64,000 nt of DNA, from assembly GCF_041146395.1 (NCBI RefSeq), contig NC_090990.1:43348001-43412000 (forward strand), read 5' to 3'. This DNA comes from Eulemur rufifrons. Lineage: Eukaryota; Chordata; Mammalia; Primates; Lemuridae. The stretch's first letter is position 1, and every line of letters starts with the position of its first letter. The position numbers were made by a program, and so were the translations under genes. This document shows, one piece after another, positions 22,145 through 32,174 of this stretch. The notes under the pieces are model-generated. The model was not told where the DNA came from and did no database searches. It saw nothing but the letters and a program-made list of their open reading frames with translations.

Positions 22145-22890
22145 AGACCACCAGAGACCAGTCCCATGCACTCGGATCACTGCAACAAAGTGTTCGCTGA
22201 GGGGAAAGAAAACGGAAGAACAAGGCAGCACGCATATTTGATGTCATAGTAACATACAGCAGTGTCCAGTTCTCAAATAATCAATTCAGGAGCAGGCCAT
22301 CTGCAATGGAAGGACCCCTGGTAAGAGTGCCCCAGATAGTAGAAATTGGGTAAATGTATGAGCAGCTACATGCAAGAACACGGCTGGTGGGGGAGGTGCC
22401 CTCTCTGCCCACCATGCATTTCACTTCCTAACACTTCAAGAGAGACATGTAACTTGGCCATCACTTCTTCTAGGGCTGGGGGGGTCTCTCTCCACACTGC
22501 CTGGGTATTTTCATATGTCCCCCACCTCCGTGTCCACCAGTCCCATACCCACAGCTATCAGAACCCAGTGGGGGTAGTGCCTGGGGGCCTCACAATACCC
22601 AAGGCTGCATCAATTTTGGACCACACGGTGAAAAAGCTGAGCTTGGTAGTCACAGCCAGGCTCTTGAGATACAGGATTTATAACATGGAAGCTGTTTCCA
22701 AAGTTTCCCATTTGTATTTCCTACTCTGTTGGTGATAGACCGAAAGCATTAGCTGTGAACACCCAAAGGCTGGATGGAATTCAAATCTTCTAGGTTCAAC
22801 AAGTGCTTTCTGAACCAGTAGCTTCTCTGCACAGAGAGGAAGGAAGGGGAACTGCCATTTATCAGAGTTATAGGATCTATTCATCACCTT
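22145..22890. other. unique stretch, nothing recognised
   Basis: The 129-codon open frame at 22346-22735 on the plus strand is the longest non-repeat frame in the left half of the window. It has no recognisable domain, its cysteine/histidine positions fit no pattern, and no splice context supports it. I leave it uncalled. Confidence 0.4.
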
Positions 22891-22899
22891 CCTGACACA

Positions 22900-23050
22900 G
22901 CCGTCCAGTCCTCACTGTGAGGCATCCGTGACAGCATTTGACAGGTAAGGGGCCCTGAGAGGTAACTCACCGATGAATATCACAAGCAGGTGGGAGAATC
23001 CAGAATTTGGTATGAGATCTGTTTGATTCTAAAGTCTGAGTTTCTCAGTA
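22900..23050 (-). repeat. weak MIR, antisense
   Basis: GTCCTCACTGTGAGGCATC, GGCCCTGAGAGGTAACTCACC, TTTGATTCTAAAGTCTGAG. Confidence 0.5.
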
Positions 23051-23299
23051 AAACCAAGTTGCCTTAACAGTTGTAGATCACAAATAAGGGGCTGTTGTGG
23101 CCCCCAGGAGCTGATGTGGATACGGAGAAGGGACAGAGGGCAGGTAGGGCCGAATGGTGGGAAATGCACAGACGGAGAGTCAGGAACTACGTGTGTTTGT
23201 CTGCTTTGGTCTCTGAGAAAACAACAAAACTAAATGCTTGTATGTGTATATCTATTTTTATGATCAGTTAAAAATATATATATAAATGTACTGTCTACT

Positions 23300-23480
23300 C
23301 CATAGAGTCACAGAACTACAAGTCTGTAATCTTACAAGAGGTCATATAGATCATCTTACCTAAGTCCGCTGTTTTACAGGTAGTAAAAGGGATCCTCACA
23401 AACCTTAAATACTTGCCTAAGGTCATATAGTAAAGGAACCACAAAAGTTAGCCTGGAACTGTGTCTCTGCTTCTTAGTCT
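23300..23480 (-). repeat. MIR-related fragment, antisense
   Basis: GCTGTTTTACAGGTAGTAAAAGGGATCC, CTTGCCTAAGGTCATATAGTAAAGGAACC. Confidence 0.6.
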
Positions 23481-23559
23481 ACTGCACATGCCATGACTCT
23501 GCTTCTCAGTCTTTTAACTGAGCCTTGGAAGAGTGAATGTCCCTCTCATATCCAATTAC

Positions 23560-23705
23560 TCATCCATCCATCCATCCATCCTCCATCCATCTTCCATTTA
23601 TCCATACATCCATTCACCCACCCACCCATCCACATATCCATCCATCCAATTTCTATGTATCACCCTCCATCCATCCATTCTTCCATCTATCCCCATCTAT
23701 CAACC
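23560..23705. repeat. (ATCC)n microsatellite
   Basis: Imperfect ATCC/CCATC units over about 145 bp. All three forward frames stay open across it because of the repeat, so the 64-88 codon frames here are artefacts. Confidence 0.97.
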
Positions 23706-23709
23706 ACCA

Positions 23710-24258
23710 ATTTATGCTTCCTTATAGCTAGCTCTAGCCAAGTATCTACTCTAAGCTAGCTTACAAACTAGATTCTAAAGAACTCTATGCTTCCTGCCTG
23801 TTCTAGCAGCATGTTCTCACTCTAAACACAATGTAAGAGTGAATGTGGGCCAGAGTTCTGCTCCATGGTAGCAAGCTACATGTACAAGTGTCACAAAGAG
23901 AGAACGATATACGGGTGAGAGGAGGTTATAGCGCTTGGGCTTGCCATAGTTGCGAGTCTGAAGTGCCTCCAGAGGCATTCGTCCTGGTGCTCAGCTGATG
24001 GCATGCATGCATTTAAGCCAGGTATTGTGGGACAGTCTGACATTTGGGAACTGGTCAAGACCTGTAGTTAGATCTGGCCTGAAAAAATATGTTTTTTAAT
24101 AAAAACAATATTGTGATTTTACTTAAAAATGTAATGGTAAATACTGGCAAAAATGTCACCTTACATGTATCCATTCACAAGTATTTGTTTGAGCACCAAC
24201 TATGCATTTTCATGTTTTTCATTTAACACTCATGGCAAGTTTAAAAGGTAGATATTAT
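23710..24258. other. unique stretch, nothing recognised
   Basis: Possible L2 terminus near 24170-24205 (CACAAGTATTTGTTTGAGCACC). Otherwise nothing identified. Confidence 0.4.
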
Positions 24259-24261
24259 TTC

Positions 24262-24510
24262 TTCTGCCTCAGGTCTCTGTGCCTTTTGCAGAGCTTCCAA
24301 CAGTGTCGTCTTGGGACAGAGCATGAAGAGGTTCACAACTTCTGTGATCCATATGAGCCACTATGAGGGCCCAGGGAAAAATTTGCCATTTTCAGCAGAA
24401 AACAAATGGTCATTACTAACAATGATGACTTTGTATTTTGGATATGGATTTGCTGCACCTTTCTTTATAGTCAGATGCCAACTGTTTAAGAAATAAAGAT
24501 GTTTTATTTT
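24262..24510 (+). pseudogene. COX7C: COX7C processed pseudogene (start codon lost)
   Basis: Retrocopy of the mRNA for cytochrome c oxidase subunit 7C, a small single-pass subunit of mitochondrial complex IV. From TTG at 24311 the frame reads [31 protein letters not shown] and then a hydrophobic segment to LFKK and TAA at 24494-24496. This matches COX7C from its second codon to its end with no intron, although the presequence part and the mature part would be expected to lie in separate exons. The upstream CTCTGTGCCTTTTGCAGAGCTTCC looks like retained 5'UTR. Breaks: the ATG is replaced by GTC at 24308-24310, and one of the two Glu codons of HYEEGPG is deleted in frame. No premature stop. No clear poly(A) tail remains, so the insertion is old. 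Local promoter: none seen. Confidence 0.9.
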
Positions 24511-24609
24511 AGTTCACCCATTTAACAGATATGAGATGCAATCTCTTTGAAAGATGGATCAAACTCTTGAACTCATACAGCATATTAGACATGTTTGCAA
24601 ATAAACTTA

Positions 24610-24745
24610 TGACATGAAAAAGAGACCTTCACTTTATGGGTACAGAAACTGAGCTCAGAGAGGTATGTAACTTGCCTATAGTCATGTAGACAGTGAGTAA
24701 CAGAGCCCAGATTTTAATCCAGGATCCTCGGACTTCAAACTCATA
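24610..24745 (-). repeat. MIR SINE fragment, antisense
   Basis: GTACAGAAACTGAGCTCAGAGAGGTATGTAACTTGCC, GAGTAACAGAGCCCAGATTTTAATCCAGG. Confidence 0.85.
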
Positions 24746-24859
24746 CTAGATAGACTAAGCTGATTCCCCGAACAGTGTGCACTCCAAAAGAAGAAGGAAT
24801 ATTTCCTTGTTATGGGGTTCAAAGAAAGTCTCACAGAACAGAATTTCAACCAGAAAAGG

Positions 24860-25145
24860 CAGGGGTCTGGCAGGAGGAAGGGCCAAGAAGAGCATCCCCA
24901 GGAAGACAAACAGCTTGAGCAAAGGCACCCAAATGGGGAAGCATAGGCTGGGTTCAGGACACGGTAAGTGGGCTGGAAAGAAGTAGGATGGGGTATTGCC
25001 ATCGCACATGATCTCATCCCTATTAGCAATGGGGAGCCACTGAAGGTTTTTCAGCAGGAAGCAATGCAATAAAGTTTGGGCTTTCAAGACAATCTGCTGA
25101 TGAAAAGTGTGAAAAAGCTGGAATGCAGAAGACCATTTCAGAGGG
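24860..25145 (-). repeat. L2 LINE, antisense
   Basis: GAGCATCCCCAGGAAG, GAGCAAAGGCACCCAAATGGGGAAGC, CAATGGGGAGCCACTGAAGG, GAAGCAATGCAATAAAGTTTGGGC in antisense L2 order. Confidence 0.65.
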
Positions 25146-25246
25146 TCATGTTGAAGGGGATCCTCTAGAAAAGAGGGAATGAGAATCTAGCCATGGTGGT
25201 GATGGTAAGAAAGAAAAGGGAAGAGAAGAACGTGAACAGTGTTGAA

Positions 25247-25345
25247 GAGGCTGGATAGATGGGTGGGTGGATGAGGGTGAGCTGGTGGGGGGCTGGCTGG
25301 CTGGACGAATGAGTAGACAGGTGGGTGCATCAACAGATAGAGGGT
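25247..25345. repeat. imperfect GGAT/GGTG/GGCT simple repeat
   Basis: GGATAGATGGGTGGGTGGATGAGGG, then GGCTGGCTGGCTGGACG and GACAGGTGGGTGC. Roughly the complement of the (ATCC)n tract 1.7 kb upstream. Confidence 0.8.
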
Positions 25346-25724
25346 TACCTATGCTTGGGCTGGGGCTGGGGCTTCTCCATAGGAATACATCTCCGCTACT
25401 TGGGACTCCATCACTAGGGTGTGTAATTTGGGGTATTTCCCTTTGTGAGAAATCAGTAACAGCCAGCAATTATAGACCCCGCAGCCTCTACTTCAGTCTG
25501 TTTTCTGGGTAGAAAGGCCAGAACATGGAAACCTCTCAGTATTCCACCCTGCAGCCTTGAGATTCTTCTGTCAAAACCATCATTTAATCATTTCCACAGC
25601 ACCCAAGATATTTCAGGGTCTCCTCATTGCCAACATGATAAAAAATGCATTATTTGTTCTGTTACTTATGATATTTACTGAACATTGTACTGAGAGTATG
25701 ATATGAAGTTTGTGAAAAGCCTAA

Positions 25725-25925
25725 GCTTTGCTGATAGGCTTAATTTGATTTGAACCTGGCCAGATTATAGCTAGATGTGTGACCTTGGGCAAAATAATTG
25801 CATTCAAATTTATTTCTAAAATGGTGACAATACCCTAATTTACAGGGATGTTTTGGGGATTAAATGAACTAATACATAAAATGCCCAGTGCATAGTAGGT
25901 GCTCAATAAATGGAAACTATACCAT
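25725..25925 (+). repeat. MIR SINE, near full length
   Basis: GCTAGATGTGTGACCTTGGGCAAAATAATTG, GGGGATTAAATGAACTAATACATAAAATGCCCAGTGCATAGTAGGTGCTCAATAAATGG split over the core and tail. Confidence 0.9.
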
Positions 25926-25929
25926 TAAA

Positions 25930-26555
25930 TAAAATCTAATGCTTATGATGGGGCTCTTTTTAACACCTGCCTTCTCTGAAGGATCATTAGGTACCTGGGT
26001 TCCCTTAAACAGAGACTCTGTAATAGTGTGTTTTATATACCTGGAAGATTAACCATCCTTGCCTCCCCCCCTTCGCCACACTTTATCACAAATCTACAAA
26101 TTGAATGTCCTCCCCCCCCCAACATTTAACAATGGGCAGCTCTATCCCTCTCACCTCCCAGGGTTTTCTCTACCAAGGTAAGTCCTCATTGTTTGGTTCA
26201 GATTCCACTTGAGGCTAAATAGAAGAATTGCATTCTCTACTTCACCAAGTGTTCTGGGATGCAATCAGGTGTCACAACTCTCTCCTTAGCAATGGCATCA
26301 AAGGGAAGTGCCATATTTAGCAGAGCTCACAAGAGGCAGTGCTATGATCGGGGATATGTGTGCATGGCAAGGGCTGGCGTTTGTAGCATTTGTCTCCTTC
26401 CATCATGTTGAACATCACAGTTCTGAAAAGGATGGGAAAATCCTGAAAGGCACGGAAATAAAGGCACCGAGGACCAAGAAAAACTGCTTCCCTCTGACCA
26501 GATGTGGCTTCTTCAGCTTCCCCACTGGCTTCCCTCAGGAGGTCACAGGAGAACT
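25930..26555. other. unique stretch with two C runs
   Basis: C7 near 26066 and C10 near 26112 in a pyrimidine-rich segment. No gene or repeat recognised. Confidence 0.4.
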
Positions 26556-26579
26556 AAGAAAATTTCTAATTATACACCC

Positions 26580-26750
26580 ATTTTGCTGTTTCCCTATTCT
26601 ATGCCTAGATCCCTCATTGCTCTATGAGTCCACGAATGCAGAGACCGTGTTTGTTTTATTTGTCTGGTATCCCTAAGGTCTAGCAGAATTTCTGGCACAC
26701 AGTCCTTAGGATATGTTTGTTAAATGAATGAGTAAATGATTGACTGAATG
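26580..26750 (+). repeat. L2 LINE 3' end, sense
   Basis: CTCTATGAGTCCACGAATGCAGAGACCGTGTTTG, GGTCTAGCAGAATTTCTGGCACACAG, ending TGTTAAATGAATGAGTAAATGA. Confidence 0.85.
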
Positions 26751-27169
26751 AATGAAAAAGTAAGTAAATAGATAGTTCCAATACAGGGCATTAAGTACAA
26801 CGCTAGAAGAAAACATTAGGCGCCATAGGAGGCCAACAGAGGTTCAGGTAACTCAGCCTAGATGGACTAGAAAAGGCTTCCCAAGGGAAGTGATGACTTG
26901 ACTTCTTTGAATTTTGAAGTACAAGTAGGGTACTTGGGCTCTCTGTGGGCAACTAGGGACCACTGAGCTTCTCCCTGGCATAGTCAGGGATGGGTCTTCG
27001 GGGACCTGGTGATGGGCCCACAGGCCAGATCTCATACTCCCAGGTCTCAATCACGTTGCTTGGGGGCACAGAAGGGAGATTTGTGAATTAGTTTCGGTAA
27101 GCGAGGGAGCCTGCATAGGTACATGGGGGTGGGGGGGAGTGCAGTGTGAGTCCTAGCTACAGCACACTC

Positions 27170-28130
27170 CTGGGGCAGCCCTCCCCCACAGGAGAGCTGT
27201 GCCCTCAGCTCAGGCTGGGATCCTGAGCAGGAACCTCTGGACCTGCATCACAGTCATGGGGGAGGTTGGCCGGCTTGAGCTCCTGACTGCCAACAGACAT
27301 GGTGTGGGGAGGTGGTGGCAAACCACGCCAGGCTGCCAGATTGTGAATCTGAGATGGCCCTGTCTCCACAAGCAGACTTACTGGTTGGGTGGGGCCACTT
27401 CGGCTCCTCCCTGGCGGCTTTACCAAGAAGCTGGGTGCCCAAGCAGATGTGATGTCCCTCCACCTCGGGGGCAGGGAAAGGGCTGGTGGGCAGGAATCTC
27501 ATAGTCAGAGCACCCGTCAGTCCACTGCAGCACCCCTAGAGGAAAGGTCTGAGCCCCACTCTCTGTGGAAGGCTCAGTGTGGTGGCTCAATTGTCTCTCT
27601 CAGTAGCCGTGGGTGGGGGAGAGGGAGGGGAGAAAGAGTCCAAATGGAGGGAAGCTTGCACTCTGGTTGTGTCCGTCCCTCCCTCACTCCAGGAGGCTGC
27701 CTGCCCAGAATGTCCAGGCACTGGAGTCACACAGATCCCTTGGGCCCCACTGGACCCCTGTGGCTCCTGCAGACTGTGCCACAGTTAGGAAATGTCTCTT
27801 TGGGAATCTGAGGAGTTGAAGCCCCCTGCGGAGGACAAAGGTGCACAGTGGGTAGAGAAGCAATATGGCGCCTGCCATCCAGGCTCAAGTCTGTAGAGTG
27901 GGAGGTCCCCCGTGGGGGCTGGAGCCTGGTGCCCTGTCCACAGGAAGCCCCCAGATCAATGGAAGTGGCAGCCTCTGGGCTCCTGTGGGCAGAAAGTCTC
28001 TCCGGCAGCTCAGGAACCCACTGACTCTCAGAGATGCAAGGGAAGGAGAAACAAGCTGCTCCACCTGCCCTTCTCACAGACTCCAAGCCTCTTGGGAGTT
28101 GATCTCGGCCCTTAAGTAATTCAACTAGAG
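27170..28130 (-). mobile_element. isolated L1 5'UTR remnant, antisense
   Basis: Matches the 5'UTR of the L1 at 39-45.3 kb in order and orientation: AGTCAGAGCACCCGTCAGTCC (cf. 44717), GTGGTGGCTCAATTGTCTCTCTCAG (cf. 44793), GGCGCCTGCCATCCAGGC, CAGCAGCTCAGGA-type and CTCCAAGCCTCTTGGG blocks (cf. 45067). GC-rich with retained CpGs, as usual for L1 promoters. No ORF1, ORF2 or 3'UTR adjoins it. The several 60-147 codon frames here on both strands are all within this non-coding promoter sequence. Confidence 0.8.
27611..27630 (+). other. G-quadruplex motif inside the L1 5'UTR remnant
   Basis: GGGTGGGGGAGAGGGAGGGG: four G tracts with loops of 1, 3 and 1 bases. Confidence 0.7.
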
Positions 28131-28134
28131 AAGG

Positions 28135-28875
28135 TATCTCCCACCTTCTTTCCCTGACCGATAGTCTCACCTGATTTCACACAACTCTAATCAGACACAG
28201 CTCCACTCAGTTCTCAAAACATGGCTGGCCCTTGTCCCTCACTGTGTCTTTGTGCATGCTGGGTCTCCTGTTCCTCTCTGCCTGTCTAAATTTTAACCAA
28301 CCTCACAAGCCAACGCTATCACCACTGCTTCAGGATCCTCTTCTACGGGCTTCATCCCTGACCGAACAGGCTGTGGACGCCCCTTCCCATGGCTGGCTCA
28401 TCCACCGAGGGCAGGGTCATGCTCTCCCTTTCTCCTGCCACACCTCATTTATCCCCCGCCACTCGCTGTCCCTGGTCCCTCACTGAGACGAGGATGAAAC
28501 AGGAATACGATGCCAGCAGCATTAAGCTGGTGTTTCAGAAACAGTTTTCATGGAACAGTGAGCTAAGCATATGATTTTTAAAAAGAAGGTTTCCAGATGA
28601 ACTGTTAATTCCATTTTTAATTTCTTTGAGATTCCCTGGGGTACTGAGCGATGGTGTTTTTGTTTCTACAGGAAATGGAGTCTCTTCATCCTTGATCTGC
28701 GAAGATGGGCACCACCATTAAAATTGCAGTCTCATTCCTGGCCCCCTCGAGAGCCAAAATCAGAGCTTTTAAATACAAAGGGAGAGGAGATTTCCCTGGA
28801 TCTAAGCCTTTGCTCCCTTTCATTGCCCAGGACCAGGGAAGAAAAGGAAGAGCAGGCAACCTTTGAACATCTTTT
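28135..28875. other. unique stretch, nothing recognised
   Basis: Contains a polypyrimidine-AG-like word (GTTTTTGTTTCTACAGGAAATGG at 28651-28673) that could pass for a splice acceptor, but no exon-like frame follows. No repeat named. Confidence 0.4.
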
Positions 28876-28889
28876 TCTGTCCCCCTCAC

Positions 28890-29110
28890 CTTCTATATTT
28901 CACAGAAACTTCCTTCCACAGCTTTTATCACCTGCCTAATTCCTTCTCACGCTTCAAGGCCTTGCTCAAACGCCCCCACCTCTCTCCACCTTTCCTGATC
29001 TCCCCACTGTGCATTCGTAGCTCCCTTCTCTCTGCAGCCAAAGCCTTTTCTTTATGCCTCCATCTCAATGCCTCTCGTAGTCTGATTTTTATAAGAACCA
29101 GTTGCATTCA
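28890..29110 (+). repeat. L2 LINE, sense
   Basis: CTTCAAGGCCTTGCTCAAACGCCCCCACCTCTCTCCACC and TTTCCTGATCTCCCC in sense L2 order. Confidence 0.65.
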
Positions 29111-29143
29111 CTTGTCACCCTTTATGCCATGAGTTCCCTACGG

Positions 29144-29354
29144 CAGCAGCCCTCAGGGTGGTCACTGGACCTGTAGCATCAGCATGCTCTGGGCACTTGC
29201 TGGAATTGCAAATTCTCACTATTCCCTCTTTCAGTGCACTACCCCCCCCCCCCAGACCCACTGAGTCATAAACTCTGGGGGTAAAACTCATCAATCTGAG
29301 TTTCAATAGGCCTTCCAGAAGATTCTAAAGCACATTAAAGTTCAGGGACCACTG
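29144..29354. mobile_element. MER5A-type hAT MITE
   Basis: GGACCTGTAGCATCAGCATGC, GCTGGAATTGCAAATTCTCAC, GACCCACTGAGTCATAAACTCTGGGGG, CTTCCAGAAGATTCTAAAGCAC, ending AGGGACCACTG. A C12 run at 29242-29253 has expanded inside it. Confidence 0.85.
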
Positions 29355-29449
29355 CTTCAAGTATAGGACAGGAAACTATTAGCATCTGACAGAGAAACCC
29401 TCCCCCCATAACACACACACATACACACCACACCCCTAGTAAGACCTCA

Positions 29450-30535
29450 ACAAATGCTTTCATGAAGGGAAGTGTTTAAATAATACAGCCCTTAACATCC
29501 TGGTAATTGTCATCTATAGTGGAAAAGAATATACTTGAAGAAGCATTCACTCAAGAACAGAGATGAGGGATATATATGGAACTGGCCCGTTTCCACCCTA
29601 CTAGTGCATCTTAAACTCACAAAAAACGTTTCAAAAGATCATTTCACATAACAGTAGGTATTCAGTTCAAATCAGCTGATAGCTGCTTTGTTTCTGAGAT
29701 ATTCCCGAAACATTTGCCACCAGGAGTTCTTCATTATTAAGAATGGTATCTGTTTGGGCAGTTCTGGGATGTCTGTTTGCATCCAAAGCTGCTTCACAGT
29801 CTTGGAGAATAGAGGTGCAGGATCTGGGAACCGTGGCAGCAGAGGCAGGCAACAGCAGTGCTTATTACTGGATAGATTCAGTATAAAGCAGGTCAAAATG
29901 CTGCTCCCTGGAACACAGAAACTACCTAGAATAAGAGTCTGAAATAACACAGCTGTCCTCAAAGCTATTATTATTTTACTCCAACACCAGCATCGCAGAG
30001 GATTTCACTTTACTTACCTTCCTCAAGAAAAGACTCCTAGCTCCAAAACAAAAGGTAACAGTCCCCTGACCCAGATCCTTTCTACTACAGGTTTTCTCCC
30101 CCTCACAGTGTCATATATCTGTACACAGAACCAGATTTTAACCACACAAATAGGATGACGTCTTGTCAGAGCATTTTTTTCCCTCCTTGTGGCTTTTTCT
30201 CCCCATTTAATTCCTTCCTTCCGTTTAGTTGCATTTTATTTCTTTAAGGAGGGTCAGTGCATTTTAATCACAATGTACACTGGCTTGCTAGAGCTATTGA
30301 TGAAAGAATTCAAAGCTCAGCCTCTTAGTTCATTTAGATGGGAATTACCAAGTTCAATGAGAAAAGCAAAGGGTAAAATGAAATTACACAGCCTTTTGGC
30401 TGATTTCCCATTTCTGTGTATATAAAGGCCTGGGATGGCCTTTGATGCCCCAGATTCCGGAACAATAAGGCCCTAGAAGGAGTTCATATAATATTAATAG
30501 CAGGTTATTGAGGGAGATAAATATAAAACCCAAAT
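29450..30535. other. unique stretch, nothing recognised
   Basis: Weak open frames on both strands at 29667-29962 and plus-strand 30189-30425; none carries a recognisable motif. Confidence 0.4.
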
Positions 30536-30539
30536 TTAA

Positions 30540-30553
30540 AAAAAAAAAAAACT
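30540..30553. repeat. A homopolymer
   Basis: About 14 A residues following CCAAATTT. Confidence 0.9.
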
Positions 30554-30624
30554 GACTTGGCAAGTAAAGATTATCAAAAGTCCTTTTCTCCTTTACTTCA
30601 AAATAACAATCATCGCCAAAATAA

Positions 30625-30690
30625 TAACTAACATTTGCATGGTGCTTTACAGTTTACAAAATGCTTTGTAATCCATTAAGTCCATTAACC
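30625..30690 (-). repeat. MIR fragment, left half of a split copy
   Basis: AACATTTGCATGGTGCTTTACAGTTTACAAAATGC is the antisense MIR 3' part. Its continuation appears at 30915-31060, on the far side of another MIR. Confidence 0.65.
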
Positions 30691-30694
30691 AGCA

Positions 30695-30912
30695 TGGTCA
30701 TCACTAATAGCTAAGATTTATGTAGAGCTTACAATACACCAGGCACTGTGCCAAGCACCTTACATGGATTATGTAACTTAATCTTCATGACAACCCTCGT
30801 GTATGTTCTCATTTTACATAAATGAAAACTGAAGTAAGTGACTTGCACTGGGCCATGCAGCCAGCAAGTGGTCAAACTAAGATGGAAACCCAAGCACTCT
30901 GTTTCTATCACG
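30695..30912 (-). repeat. MIR SINE inserted in another MIR
   Basis: AATACACCAGGCACTGTGCCAAGCACC, CATGACAACCCTCGTGTATG, GGCCATGCAGCCAGCAAGTGG, ending AACCCAAGCACTCTG; complete antisense MIR body. Confidence 0.85.
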
Positions 30913-30914
30913 AT

Positions 30915-31060
30915 TAGTAGCAGCATTTTATAGGAGAGAATTTCAGGCTCAGCCAGGTTAGGTGATGTGCCCAGGGTCACACAGCAGTAAGTAGCAGAGC
31001 CTGAATGAGAACCCAAAGATTGCGATTCCCATGTCAGAGTTAGGCCATGCAGCCTTGGCA
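30915..31060 (-). repeat. MIR fragment, right half of a split copy
   Basis: GGAGAGAATTTCAGGCTCAGCCAGGTTAGGTGATGTGCCCAGGGTCACACAGCAGTAAG resumes the antisense MIR where the fragment at 30625-30690 stops. Confidence 0.75.
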
Positions 31061-31181
31061 TACGGCATCCACAAACAGGCAAACACAAAAGACAAAGGCC
31101 TGTATTGCTATTCCCGCCTGCGTCCTCTGCAGACAGAACTCCTTGTAGCTAACTTAATCTTCCTTCTGTAACTAACACAGG

Positions 31182-31219
31182 AAAAAAAAAGAGAGAAGAA
31201 AAAAAAAAAAAAAGAAAAA
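31182..31219. repeat. A-rich / GA-interrupted tract
   Basis: A9 GAGAGAAG A15 G AAAAC. No retroelement body adjoins it. Confidence 0.9.
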
Positions 31220-31649
31220 CTGTGAAGAATGAGAAATAAGTGCTGCTGAAAAAGAACATCAGCAAAGGCAACGCATAGGCCGTCGGGGCTGGAGCTACAG
31301 ATGGGAGTGTGAGAACGCAGACAGGAGGTGGAGACCTTTTGTACTTGCTAAATTCAGAAAGGCCACATTGCACTGCATGACAGAACAAGCCCAGCCCAGC
31401 TTCACATGCCAAGGAATGGCACTGTAGACCTTCCCCTCCCAGCGCCGTGCCATCCCGAGGGAGGACACAGCAACAACAATGAGATGTTCCCTGACGGGAC
31501 TTCAGGCTTTTGGAGGGCAATGCCCTTGCCTGCAGCCACAGCGCCCTGTACGGTGTGTGGCACGTTTGGAACTCCCGAAGAGTCTTGTTGCATGGAATTG
31601 CACAGAATCTGGCTGCTATCATCAGCAAGACATGGTGCTTTCACTTCTC

Positions 31650-31795
31650 TGGCTCAATTTATTTTCTTTAAAATGGAGACAATAATATTACTCCCTTCAT
31701 AGGCATGTCCTAAACATTAATACGATAATGTAAATAAGGCATATAGCACATTCTCTGGCCCACAGCGGGTCTCCAATAACTGACGGTGGTGGCGG
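31650..31795 (+). repeat. MIR SINE fragment
   Basis: TTAAAATGGAGACAATAATATTACTCCCTTCATAGG, CACATTCTCTGGCCCACAGCGGGTCTCCAATAACTG. Confidence 0.75.
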
Positions 31796-31844
31796 TTGTT
31801 AAAGTTAATATTGGCATCAAGTGAAGGCATGTCACTAAATAAGA

Positions 31845-31985
31845 TAATTACTGGACCATTCAGTCCAGATTCCTCAGTTTACAGATGAGGAAGTTGAGGC
31901 CCAGACAGGGAAAGAGTTGATCCACAGTCACTCAATGTTTAGCAAGGACAGAACTAGACAGCCAAGTCCACGGGCTGCCTCCTGG
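31845..31985 (-). repeat. MIR SINE fragment, antisense
   Basis: CCTCAGTTTACAGATGAGGAAGTTGAGGCCCAGACAGGG, TTTAGCAAGGACAGAACTAG. Confidence 0.85.
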
Positions 31986-32123
31986 TCCAGCGTTTGTTTT
32001 CATTAATATGCGCTTCACTGGCACAGAAGTGGGGCGTAAGCACAAGCACCTGACAGCCAGTCCTGGCCTAGGAAGGCAGAGGGTTGAAGGAGCTAATTCG
32101 GAGTCAAAGCCAAATCACTTACT

Positions 32124-32166
32124 TTCCCTCCCTCCTTCCTTCCTTCATTCCTTTCCTTCCCCTTCT
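32124..32166. repeat. (TTCC)n simple repeat
   Basis: CCCTCCCTCCTTCCTTCCTTCATTCCTTTCCTTCCCC. Confidence 0.95.
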
Positions 32167-32174
32167 TGCTTATT

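Noticed and set aside
22346..22735. 129-codon plus-strand frame as a small gene
   Set aside because: No recognised motif, no splice or promoter context, composition like flanking non-coding DNA.
23493..23759. Three overlapping Ser/His/Pro/Ile-rich frames as a repeat protein
   Set aside because: They are readings of an (ATCC)n microsatellite in all three frames.
27389..28170. Dense frames on both strands, as a GC-rich gene
   Set aside because: The sequence is the promoter region of an L1, homologous to 44.7-45.1 kb; frames are chance openings.
28651..28673. Polypyrimidine-AG word as a splice acceptor of a hidden exon
   Set aside because: No frame of exon quality follows, and such words are common by chance.
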